DNA of 64,000 bases, from the NCBI GenBank assembly GCA_030442035.1, contig JAUJEA010000002.1, forward strand, positions 248,001 to 312,000, given 5' to 3'. The notes under the pieces are model-generated. The model ran no database searches, was not told the origin of the DNA, and saw only the letters and a list, made by a program, of their open reading frames with translations. This DNA comes from Splendidivirga corallicola. Lineage in GTDB: Bacteria > Bacteroidota > Bacteroidia > Cytophagales > Cyclobacteriaceae. The translations under genes and the position numbers were made by a program. Positions 48,383 to 55,655 of this stretch are shown piece after piece. Position 1 is the stretch's first letter; every line of letters begins with the position of its first letter.

Positions 48383-48917
48383 CTAAAGATCTAAATTCCC
48401 TCAACTTTCAAAGCTGAAAACTGAGGTATATTTCAAGCATTTTAGAGAACAATTTATTGTGTTTTCTGACACTTTATGCTAAATGTGTCAGAAATGTGCT
48501 AAAATTTCATCTTTTAAAATTTATCAAAATTCTAACACTTTCTATGATAAAAGTTCTCTTCAGTTTATTCCAATTATAAGTGAACTTCAACATTACATCA
48601 AGTTGTGTAAAACCACCTAAAAGGTTAAATTGATAAAAGTAAGCTAGTACAAAGAAACAGTCATGAAAAGATTTAATTTTAGTGAGATAGAGTTCAGACT
48701 ACCCTAGCATTAAATGTTTCGTTAACCAGTGTCTCAAAATGTGTATTCCTACGGTTGTTTATTTTACTTTGAAGGGTTAGCTTATTGATTATTTCATTTT
48801 GAACATTTACCGTAAATTCACGTGCCTTACATATTTGTATATTTTATATACAATAATTAGGGAATAAACACCACTAGAGATGTTTATTTGGACATTGTGG
48901 TTAATCTGAAGAATAAA
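48383..48917. other. Left-end noncoding DNA of the island
   Basis: About 530 AT-rich bases. Apart from the inverted repeat at 48464 and the presumed promoter of the RhuM-Doc gene, nothing was recognised; an integrase gene would be expected in such a place but is absent. Confidence 0.4.
48464..48493. repeat. Inverted repeat near the island left end
   Basis: TTCTGACAC and GTGTCAGAA form a perfect 9-base inverted repeat with 12 bases between. The surrounding DNA repeats the phrases ATGCTAAA and GTGCTAAA. It lies within 85 bases of the attachment copy and could be a recombinase arm-type site or part of one. Confidence 0.45.
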
Positions 48918-49940
48918 ATGAGCAAAGAAGCTAATAACACAAATGAGAATAGAGTTTTTATAGCATTTAAACCTACGCATGGTGTTACAGAATACCAAGT
49001 AATGCTTGATATGGGAGCTGATACAATTTGGGCCACTGAACTTCAAATAGCGGATATTTTTGGAAGAGATAGAACTGTTATTAATAGACATATAAAAAAT
49101 GCTTACAAAGATGAGGAACTTGATGAAGGAACAACTAGTGCAAAAATTGCACTAGTTCGAATAGAAGGTGAAAGAGAGATAGCAAGAGAAGTTCTTCATT
49201 ATAATCTTGATGTAATAATATCTGTTGGATATAAAGTTAAATCTCCTCTAGCTACTGAGTTTAGGAAGTGGGCCACCAATAAACTGAGAGATTATTTGCT
49301 ACAAGGTTATGTTTTAAACCAAGAGTTACTTAATTCAAGAACTGAAAAAATCAAGGAACTTGAATCGAAAATTGACATTCTTAATGAAGCTGCATTTCAG
49401 AACCAAAAACAAATTACCGAAGGTTTTCTCTCAATAATAGATCATTATTCTAAATCGTTTGAACTTCTCAATAAATATGACACTGAGGAGCTATCCGTTG
49501 AGGGCTTAAGTGAAGAAGTAATCTATACAATAAACTATGAAGATGTAAAAAAGGCTATTGCAGAACTGAAAAACTCCCTAATTGGGAAAGACGAAGCTTC
49601 AGATATTTTCGGAAATGAAAAAGACAATTCATTTGAAGGAATATTAGGCAGTGTTTCTCAAACTGTATTTGGACAACTTGCATATCCAACCGTTGAAGAG
49701 CAAGCTGCACAATTGTTGTACTCAATAATAAAAGGACACGCATTTAGTGATGGAAACAAAAGAATAGGATCATTCATATTTGTTTGGTTTCTTGAACAAA
49801 ACAACTTTCATATAAACAAAAAAGGGAAAAGGAAAATTGATGATAATACACTAGTTGCTTTAGCCCTTGCTGTTGCTCAAAGTCTTCCAGAACAAAGAGA
49901 AATGATTATCAGGCTAATTATTAACTTGATAAGAAACTAA
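48918..49940 (+). CDS. RhuM-family protein with C-terminal Fic/Doc domain
   Basis: A protein of about 340 residues. The N-terminal half is the RhuM domain (TIWATELQIADIFGRDRTVI with its helix-turn-helix look, VISVGYKVKSPLATEFRKWA). A coiled linker leads to a Doc-type Fic domain with the active motif HAFSDGNKRIGSFIFVWFL (about residues 284-302), where His and the DGNKR loop are intact. Doc enzymes phosphorylate and others AMPylate target proteins, so this is a candidate toxin, but no antitoxin gene is adjacent. The frame extends to a TTG at 48888; ATG 48918 is preferred. Confidence 0.85.
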   Translation: MSKEANNTNENRVFIAFKPTHGVTEYQVMLDMGADTIWATELQIADIFGRDRTVINRHIKNAYKDEELDEGTTSAKIALVRIEGEREIAREVLHYNLDVIISVGYKVKSPLATEFRKWATNKLRDYLLQGYVLNQELLNSRTEKIKELESKIDILNEAAFQNQKQITEGFLSIIDHYSKSFELLNKYDTEELSVEGLSEEVIYTINYEDVKKAIAELKNSLIGKDEASDIFGNEKDNSFEGILGSVSQTVFGQLAYPTVEEQAAQLLYSIIKGHAFSDGNKRIGSFIFVWFLEQNNFHINKKGKRKIDDNTLVALALAVAQSLPEQREMIIRLIINLIRN

Positions 49941-50129
49941 CCCCAAGGAAGATGAATAAATGCCTACTGCATAGGCTATATGCCATGCTCCGCTCCGCAC
50001 AGCGTTAAAAATAATTTGCCAACTTCCGCTTTGTGCCCATAGGAGACGTTGGCTATCAATATTGAAAGCATATATTCGAACCGCTATTCATCAAATTTTC
50101 TGTGTCCAAAGAGATGCCTAAAATCCGAA

Positions 50130-50151
50130 AAATACCAAAGGTTTGGTATTT
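50130..50151. repeat. Palindromic repeat A, copy 1
   Basis: A 22-base near-perfect palindrome with arms AAATACCAAA and TTTGGTATTT. A copy in inverted orientation with one mismatch lies at 54330. Confidence 0.65.
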
Positions 50152-50176
50152 CCAAATCCATCTCAAATTTCTAAGT

Positions 50177-50197
50177 TGTCCCCCGAAGCGGACATTG
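50177..50197. repeat. Repeat B, partial copy
   Basis: TGTCCCCCGAAGCGGACATT resembles the right part of the copy at 54438 (GTCCCGAAAGCAGACATT) and sits 26 bases after repeat A. Confidence 0.5.
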
Positions 50198-50378
50198 ATC
50201 CTAGCAATTCAAACATGCGTATTTCTACGATTGATTGTTAGTTTTTGAAAAGTTATTTTGCCACAATTTGAAGTGCCTTTAGGAAAACCAAAGGAAGCGA
50301 TTTATTGAGGCAAAGTATATTTTTTACAGTATCAGGCTATAAAGGAAACGTTTCCTTTGCCGTTGTTAGCGAGTATTC

Positions 50379-51137
50379 ATGACCACCGTTCACCAATTAT
50401 ACTTTTTGCCCTGGATGGGTTATTTCAGCAAACTGGCATTTTCGAATAATTTTGTTGTGTTGGATGATGTGGATTTTAGAAAGAGGCATTTCTATGATAG
50501 AGTTAAAATAATTGATACATCGGGAAATTCTAGGTTTGTAAGTTTACCAACTGGACAGAACCTTGGAATTAAATGTAATAAGATATTTATAAAGGACTCA
50601 AATCTGACTGAAAGGAGGAAAATCTTAAGAACATTAAAAGATTCATATTCAAAGGCACTTTATTATGATAAAGAATGGCCTGCTTTGAGTTTAATACTAG
50701 AAAAAGCATTGATGAGTAGCAATGAACTAGTTAAGATTAATCTAGGGTTAATTATTGATCTTTTGGATTATCTAGATATTGATCCTCCAAATATTTTGCT
50801 AAGTAGTCATCTAAATCTTACACACAAAAACGCTACAGAAATGCTAATATGCATTCTTAAAAAGCTGGAAGATAATGAATTGCTACTAGGTGACGGAAAA
50901 AGTACAGAAATTCATGATTTAGAAAAAATTGAATCGAATGGAATAGGAGTTTACCTTCAGGAATTTAAGACCACTTATCCAATATATGAACAATCCCGAA
51001 GGAGGCAAAAGGGCTTCAAGCCTTTCATGTCAGTTGTAGATTGTATTTTGAATGTTGGGCGTGGCAAAACAAGAGAGTTTATCCACTCGGTACATTTTCA
51101 ACCTAAACGATATTACTATAATGGAAATAAATATTGA
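50379..51137 (+). CDS. WbqC-like family protein
   Basis: A 252-residue protein that fits the WbqC family: VHQLYFLPWMGYFSKLAFSN at the very start, LDDVDFRKRHFYDRVKI, then helices and SVVDCILNVGRGKTREFI at the end. WbqC-type proteins occur in surface-polysaccharide and modification loci; their reaction is not established, though a role in sugar acylamide or aminoacyl transfer has been discussed. It overlaps the hydrolase gene by 17 bases, so the two are coupled. Confidence 0.82.
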   Translation: MTTVHQLYFLPWMGYFSKLAFSNNFVVLDDVDFRKRHFYDRVKIIDTSGNSRFVSLPTGQNLGIKCNKIFIKDSNLTERRKILRTLKDSYSKALYYDKEWPALSLILEKALMSSNELVKINLGLIIDLLDYLDIDPPNILLSSHLNLTHKNATEMLICILKKLEDNELLLGDGKSTEIHDLEKIESNGIGVYLQEFKTTYPIYEQSRRRQKGFKPFMSVVDCILNVGRGKTREFIHSVHFQPKRYYYNGNKY

Positions 51138-51885
51138 ATTTAAATCAAGTAAAACTAATAATCTCATTCAAGGAAGATTTATCAAGGCTACAAACTTTGA
51201 AGAAAAATCTCCACTTATATTTATGCTCACTGGAGATGGACCTAAAGGAAGCAAAAGTTCGAGTTGGACTAATATGCCCCCTAAACTCGCCAAAAAGGGG
51301 ATATCCTCTTTCTTATTTGATTTTGAAGGATTGGGCTATAGTGCAGGAAGTCGAAAGAAACTTAGCCTTTCGCTAGGTATATCAAACCTTCGAGATGCTA
51401 TGAGTGAAATTAAATCACAAGAGTGGATCGATTTTGAAAGGATCGGATGCTTTGCTTCTAGTTTTGGAGCGGCAGTAATTCTATCTTGTCCAGAAATTGC
51501 AAACGACCTTGCTGTACTCGGTTTAAAGTCGCCGGCTTCTTTTTTGGCGGATGCTTACTATAATGAGCTTTCATTTCAGGAATTCGAAACTTGGAGAGAA
51601 GAAGGCTATTCATCCATCAATGGTTACAACTTTGAAATCTTTATAGATTCTCTAGAGTATAATGTCTTCTCCTCCGCAAAGAAGATTAATACTCCAACGT
51701 TCATTACTCAAGGTGATAAAGATGAAATTGTACCATTTCAGCAGACTATTTTTCTGTACGAATGCTTAAAATCGAAAAAGAAAGCTTTAAGGATTTTTAA
51801 GAAAGGAAATCATGGATACTCTATCGCCAATCATTGGGAAGAAATGGCGACTTATTTTGTTGACTCATTTTCTCAAAATCTTTGA
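51121..51885 (+). CDS. Alpha/beta hydrolase
   Basis: Serine hydrolase of 254 residues without a signal peptide. The oxyanion-side motif is LTGDGPKGSKSSSW, the nucleophile Ser in GCFASSFGAAVIL, the acid in TQGDKDEIVPF and the His in KKGNHGYSI. A lid-like insertion (about 140-180) carries EFETWREEGY. It is of the BAAT/dienelactone-hydrolase-like kind; the substrate could be an ester or thioester. The frame extends upstream to 51052, but ATG 51121 agrees with the domain start. Middle gene of a three-gene operon. Confidence 0.85.
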   Translation: MEINIEFKSSKTNNLIQGRFIKATNFEEKSPLIFMLTGDGPKGSKSSSWTNMPPKLAKKGISSFLFDFEGLGYSAGSRKKLSLSLGISNLRDAMSEIKSQEWIDFERIGCFASSFGAAVILSCPEIANDLAVLGLKSPASFLADAYYNELSFQEFETWREEGYSSINGYNFEIFIDSLEYNVFSSAKKINTPTFITQGDKDEIVPFQQTIFLYECLKSKKKALRIFKKGNHGYSIANHWEEMATYFVDSFSQNL

Positions 51886-51888
51886 GAT

Positions 51889-52653
51889 ATGTTCAAGCAA
51901 ATCAGTAAGATTTTTCTCGGGATCACAGCTTTGTTGGCCATTATTCTGACAATTCTTGACTTGTTCAATTTGTTCCAACCCCAGTTTAGTTTCGATAAGG
52001 TTGTGATGACTTTGCTTAGTCTTCTTGCAATATACTTTGTTTCAAAACACTATGAATCTGAAAATCAAACGGATGAAATAATCTCAAAAATCGGAACATT
52101 GAATAACATCTCCCAGCAAAACATTACTCTTTATGATGATTCAATGGAGATCGAATCTGCTCTGGGAGCGGCTCTTCTAAAAGCAAATAAATCTGTATGT
52201 GATCTTTCTTGGAAAAATCAAATCAGCACTGGATTTGACGTCGACAAGCGAAAGCATTCCCACAGTGATCTAGAGAAACGAATTACAAAATCGGCCTCTA
52301 ACGTAGCATACAGAGAGATATTTGTATTTAACGATAAAAGGAGATTTGAAAAGTTGAGGCGACGGATCAACGAAAATGTCGATGGGTACTCCTGTAAATA
52401 TTTCGAGGACAACAATATTCCAAGGTTACAATTTGTTATTGTGGATGATAATGAGGTTTTCTTTTTTGCATCATCAGCTAAATCGCCATTGTGTTCCATC
52501 AAAGACCCCAGAGTAGGTAAAATATTTCAAGCTTACTTTGAAGAACTATGGGATAAAGCAGAGTACATAAAATATGGCTCTAGAATTTATAAAGAGGCAA
52601 TTGATAAAATTGAAGAAAAGTTCAAAGCACACCAATCAAGTGGAACCTCCTAA
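51889..52653 (+). CDS. Membrane protein with degenerate PLD-like domain
   Basis: A 254-residue protein with two N-terminal membrane helices (IFLGITALLAIILTILDLF and VVMTLLSLLAIYFVS) and a cytoplasmic domain (about 75-250) like the phospholipase D-related modules of transcription and defence proteins: LEKRITKSASNVAYREIFV, LQFVIVDDNEVFFFASSAK, FQAYFEELWDKAEYIKYG. No HKD motif is visible, so it is probably a binding rather than a catalytic version. It starts 3 bases after the hydrolase stop. Function unknown. Confidence 0.7.
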   Translation: MFKQISKIFLGITALLAIILTILDLFNLFQPQFSFDKVVMTLLSLLAIYFVSKHYESENQTDEIISKIGTLNNISQQNITLYDDSMEIESALGAALLKANKSVCDLSWKNQISTGFDVDKRKHSHSDLEKRITKSASNVAYREIFVFNDKRRFEKLRRRINENVDGYSCKYFEDNNIPRLQFVIVDDNEVFFFASSAKSPLCSIKDPRVGKIFQAYFEELWDKAEYIKYGSRIYKEAIDKIEEKFKAHQSSGTS

Positions 52654-53440
52654 CCCTTTTAGCAGGTCGCTAAGATTCTTGCACACTTCTCACTTCTCAG
52701 TATATTTGGTTGTGTCTAGCAGTTTACAGGCATACTAAAATTGCTCTTTAGGCGAATTGTTACTTTACACCAATTTTAAGATAAGAGTTAGCTACTAACT
52801 AAGCCTCACTATCAAAATTCCAAGCAAAATTAAGTTTCCTTTCACTACGTTATAAGATTTCTGTAGCTCCTGTGGCTCGTTGCCAACGACTAATATGACC
52901 ACTACTCGCAAACTCATGTAATTTGAGCCCTATCCAAGTTATTCCTTCCTTCGATTACAATTGTATCTCCCAAATAGTGATCGCTAGTTGCGGGTATCAC
53001 ATAGATGTGCTTGCTTTCCTTTCCAAGATTAACACTTCCAAAATTGAAGCAAGGAAGCTATCAATTTTTCCTGAGCCAATTGATTTTCCTTACTTCTGAC
53101 CAACACTTCAAACTGATAAGAAAATCTTGTGAGAGTCGGATTACATTAAGTTAGAAATTGTATTTTAACAGACATCATTTAAAATTATTAGTGTCCGCTA
53201 TGTCCCGGTTTGAGAATATATTCTTAGGCCATGTGATTAGAGATATGTTCTTATTTCAACACCTTAAAACCAAAAAATTGAGATCACACATTACAGACGA
53301 TTTTCACTCAAAACGGAAAATAAAGTCATATATCAAAATTCACTTTTACCAAATCGTGTCATTAAGAAAACTTTTCAAACTAAGTTCAATACAAATTTAT
53401 TATAATTGTGCTCTATGAATGAAGCAGCTTTATTAAATCA
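52654..53440. other. Noncoding region with a short repeat
   Basis: Nearly 790 bases with no convincing gene. A plus-strand frame of 86 codons at 53158 is judged fortuitous. A partial copy of repeat B (TGTCCGCTATGTCCCG) lies at 53192. Around 52880 the phrase CGTTGCCAACGAC recalls cassette-border sequences. Confidence 0.45.
53192..53207. repeat. Repeat B, partial copy
   Basis: TGTCCGCTATGTCCCG matches the left part of the fuller copy at 54438 with one base missing. Confidence 0.5.
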
Positions 53441-54196
53441 CTAATGACTTTGATTTTTAATCAAAATAACGATCGTGATCCAACAAAGTATATAGCTCCC
53501 CCAAAAAAATTCTTTGCTCATATCATCAAACCCTAAAAAATAATGTATAACCAAAAAAGCAGCTAGAATAAAGGCAGAAAACCAACCAATATGACGCCAG
53601 GGTCTATAACTATCTGCGGTAATTGTTAATAAAACAATTAGAACCAATGGAAATAACCATAGATAGTGATGATACGAAATTCCGAATAAAGTATTGTCTT
53701 CATTTTCAAGTTTTTCCAACTTTTCTGAATGTATTTCTTTAGATTGATTGTCAAAATATGTGGAATCCTTATTAAAAGAATCGTTGATCAAATGCTGATT
53801 GTCTATTTTTAAAATAGAAGTGTCAATTGAATGTTTGTCATATAATTGATTTGTCGGTGATTCGCTTTTTTCAATATTCGTACTCTTAAAAGTAAGACCA
53901 AACTCACTAGATGGGAGAAATAAAAACCAAATCAACCAGCCAGCATAAAATAAACTAAGTAAAACTGAGATAATTGGGAAACCAGTTTCTTTTGTTATTT
54001 TCCTGTACTTGCTGTAATTACGCCAATCCATTGCAATACAGAGACAGCTAACAAATAGCCCAAGGTTGCTAACTATATTAAGCGTCAAAACACCATTAAG
54101 TAATTTGGGTAATTGCGAAAGGAAAACAAGATAACCCCCAAAAATAAAATATCTTAGGTAATGGGTACTGGTAGCAATTCTCTCTTCAACTGACAT
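53441..54196 (-). CDS. Multi-pass membrane protein of unknown function
   Basis: A 251-residue protein with about seven hydrophobic stretches, split by a hydrophilic loop of about 75 residues (about 110-185) rich in Asn, Ser, Glu and Lys. Examples of helices: YFIFGGYLVFLSQLPKLL, LFPLVLIVLLTITADSY, FFWGSYILCWITIVILI. No family was recognised. The frame extends to 54214; ATG 54196 (MSVEERIATS) is preferred. It is convergent with the rest of the island cargo. Confidence 0.65.
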   Translation of the reverse strand: MSVEERIATSTHYLRYFIFGGYLVFLSQLPKLLNGVLTLNIVSNLGLFVSCLCIAMDWRNYSKYRKITKETGFPIISVLLSLFYAGWLIWFLFLPSSEFGLTFKSTNIEKSESPTNQLYDKHSIDTSILKIDNQHLINDSFNKDSTYFDNQSKEIHSEKLEKLENEDNTLFGISYHHYLWLFPLVLIVLLTITADSYRPWRHIGWFSAFILAAFLVIHYFLGFDDMSKEFFWGSYILCWITIVILIKNQSH

Positions 54197-54329
54197 AGTG
54201 GAAATTCTTAACAATCAACATTTTGCAATAACCATTTTTTGATTATTTGATTGAATTTGAAAATAGAACTTTCATCTTCGTTAGTTCGATTTACTCTGCT
54301 TCGTAAGTTCAATAATTGGAGGATTATAG

Positions 54330-54351
54330 GAAATACCCAACCTTTGGTATT
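54330..54351. repeat. Palindromic repeat A, copy 2 (inverted)
   Basis: Reverse-strand copy of the palindrome at 50130 with 21 of 22 bases matching. Both copies lie inside the island near repeat B. Confidence 0.65.
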
Positions 54352-54437
54352 TTTTTATGCTTTAATTTCAAAAATAAAGAACATATAAATTGACAATATG
54401 CCGTTGAAAATGAAGTAGATACAACAAGCTGTGTAAA

Positions 54438-54467
54438 TGTCCGCTTATGTCCCGAAAGCAGACATTG
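54438..54467. repeat. Repeat B, fullest copy
   Basis: TGTCCGCTT and AAGCAGACA form an inverted repeat with one mismatch around TATGTCCCGA. Shorter relatives are at 50177 and 53192. Confidence 0.55.
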
Positions 54468-54556
54468 GGAAATTTTACTTAAAGAAGAATGCCTCACCAA
54501 CTCAAAATTAACCAAGGAACGGAACAAGTTCTGTTTAGAAAAAAGAGAAAATAAAA

Positions 54557-54586
54557 AAGGCATCAATTACTTAGAATTGATGCCTT
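54557..54586 (-). terminator. Intrinsic terminator of tRNA-Met
   Basis: A perfect 12-base stem with arms AAGGCATCAATT and AATTGATGCCTT and a 6-base loop, followed on the minus strand by TTTTTTATTTT. It lies 11 bases past the tRNA 3' end. Confidence 0.85.
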
Positions 54587-54597
54587 AAATTAAAATG

Positions 54598-54928
54598 TGG
54601 GCCCTGAAGGGCTCGAACCTTCGACCCCCTGATTCTCCTTTTCCGCTAGTTTCCTGCGGGGCTGGACTATCTCACCACCCTCTGCATTATCAGTTAGGGT
54701 GCCGGGCGCTGTTTGAGAGATTATTGGTAAGATTCCTCACTCCCTAGTCTCTGCACCTTTCCGCCTACTGTTACATCTATTCGACGGACTTGGCTCAGGA
54801 TTGCCATATTCTGAAACATATTCAGAACTTAGGTTCCCCTGAATTCACCCAGTTTGCAACTTCAGGTTTCTCCAAAGTGTCACCATCATTGATGAGTCAG
54901 GTGCTCTAACCAGCTGAGCTAAGGGCCC
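54598..54928 (-). tRNA. tRNA-Met(CAU), elongator type, interrupted by a group I intron
   Basis: Exon 1 (54928-54892, 37 bases) gives the acceptor strand GGGCCCT, the D-arm GCTC-AGCTGGTTA-GAGC, the 5' anticodon strand CCTGA and CTCAT. Exon 2 (54634-54598, 37 bases) gives AA, TCAGG, the variable loop GGGTC, the T-arm GAAGG-TTCGAGC-CCTTC and AGGGCCC plus discriminator A. Joined, the cloverleaf is complete with anticodon CAT at 54894-54892. G1-C72 pairing argues against an initiator tRNA. CCA is not encoded. A lysidine-modified tRNA-Ile2 is the alternative reading of CAT. Confidence 0.93.
54635..54891 (-). ncRNA. Group I self-splicing intron in the tRNA-Met anticodon loop
   Basis: 257 bases between U36 and A37 of the tRNA. 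Core helices appear in group I order: P3 GGGTG (54850-54846) with CACCC (54701-54697); P4 TCAGG (54842-54838) with CCTGA (54799-54795); P7 GACTA (54749-54745) with TAGTC (54669-54665). The surrounding text (GGGGAACCTAAG, GAGCCAAG, GGTGCAGAGACTA, GATAGTCC) closely resembles bacterial tRNA introns of subgroup IC3. The intron ends in G (54635), and GTGA at 54883-54880 can pair with exon TCAT, leaving the canonical U-G pair at the 5' splice site. There is no endonuclease frame inside. Confidence 0.9.
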
Positions 54929-54953
54929 ATTCAAGGAATATCCTGAAACATCC

Positions 54954-55655
54954 TTGAATTTGGGACTGCAATGTTACATATTTGCGGCTAATTACACAAA
55001 CATATTTGAAAAATTGAAACTGGATAAGATAAAAAACTTCATATTTGATTTGGGTGGCGTAATCATTAATCTTGATGTACCTGCTACCTATAAAAAATTT
55101 TCCGAATTCACAGGAGTCAGCCAAGAAGATATAGCAAACATAGTACACTCGACTGATGTATTTTTGGACTATGAAAAAGGAAAAATAAGTTCAGAGCTTT
55201 TCAGAGATGGTGTGCGTGATTTGGTGAAAAACGATATTTCCGATCAGCTTATTGATGAAGCATGGCTTGCTATGCTCCAGGATATACCAGTTGAAAGATT
55301 AGATTTGGTAAAAAGGCTTAATAAAAATTTTAAAACTTTTATTTTAAGCAATACCAATGAAATACATATCCAAGAATTCCATAAGATCGTAGATAAAGGT
55401 TATGGCCTTGAAAATTTTCGGAGCATTTTTAATAAAGTTTATTATTCCTATGAGATGGGTAAACGAAAACCCGATGCGGAGATCTTTGAACAAGTTTTAG
55501 AAGAGAACAATTTAGTGGCGGAAGAAACATTATTTATTGAGGACAGTTCGGATAATATCAAGGCGGCTGAAGCTTTGGGAATCAGCACCTATCATGTGCC
55601 ATCAAACCAACTTGATCTAAGTTATTTTACTAATGGAATTCTTAAAGGAGCATAA
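54954..55655 (+). CDS. HAD-family phosphatase, YihX-like
   Basis: Haloacid-dehalogenase hydrolase of about 210-230 residues. Motif I is FIFDLGGVIINLD, with Gly at the +2 position as in YihX-type sugar phosphatases; motif II lies in FILSNTNEIH, motif III in GKRKPDAEIFEQ and motif IV in LFIEDSSDNIKAA. The small cap domain suggests a small phosphorylated substrate. The start is unclear: no ATG precedes motif I in frame after 54954; TTG 54954 or TTG 55014 are candidates, the latter giving a more normal N-terminus. It overlaps the protease gene by 23 bases. Confidence 0.85.
   Translation: MNLGLQCYIFAANYTNIFEKLKLDKIKNFIFDLGGVIINLDVPATYKKFSEFTGVSQEDIANIVHSTDVFLDYEKGKISSELFRDGVRDLVKNDISDQLIDEAWLAMLQDIPVERLDLVKRLNKNFKTFILSNTNEIHIQEFHKIVDKGYGLENFRSIFNKVYYSYEMGKRKPDAEIFEQVLEENNLVAEETLFIEDSSDNIKAAEALGISTYHVPSNQLDLSYFTNGILKGA

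Larger units (their letters stand above)
49941..50378. other. Noncoding DNA with dispersed repeats
   Basis: About 440 bases between the RhuM-Doc gene and the WbqC-like gene. It contains the palindrome at 50130 and a degenerate member of the GTCCGCTT-type repeat at 50177 (both listed), and phrases such as GCCGTTGTTAGCG common at cassette-like borders in Bacteroidota. No coding signal. Confidence 0.45.
54197..54556. other. Right-end noncoding DNA of the island
   Basis: About 360 AT-rich bases with the two repeats listed separately at 54330 and 54438; otherwise nothing recognised. Confidence 0.45.
48341..54634. mobile_element. Small genomic island inserted at tRNA-Met
   Basis: The 42-base tRNA-Met repeat bounds about 6.3 kb: a displaced copy on the left and the reconstituted tRNA gene on the right, the standard footprint of tyrosine-recombinase integration into a tRNA 3' end. 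Cargo: RhuM-Doc protein, WbqC-like protein, alpha/beta hydrolase, PLD-like membrane protein and one more membrane protein. The DNA looks more AT-rich than the neighbourhood and holds dispersed repeats. No integrase gene is present, so the element is decayed or was mobilised in trans. Confidence 0.7.

Noticed and set aside
49941-52920. Phrases such as GTTGTTAGCG and CGTTGCCAACG that recall integron attC sites
   Set aside because: The paired R and L boxes of an attC site could not be aligned into one folded site, and there is no integron integrase; kept only as cassette-like borders.
53158-53418. Open frame of 86 codons on the plus strand
   Set aside because: Composition is typical of chance AT-rich frames, it has no recognisable domain and no neighbouring operon, so it is not called as a gene.
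54635-54891. Possibility of a homing endonuclease within the intron
   Set aside because: The intron is only 257 bases and has no open frame of useful length.
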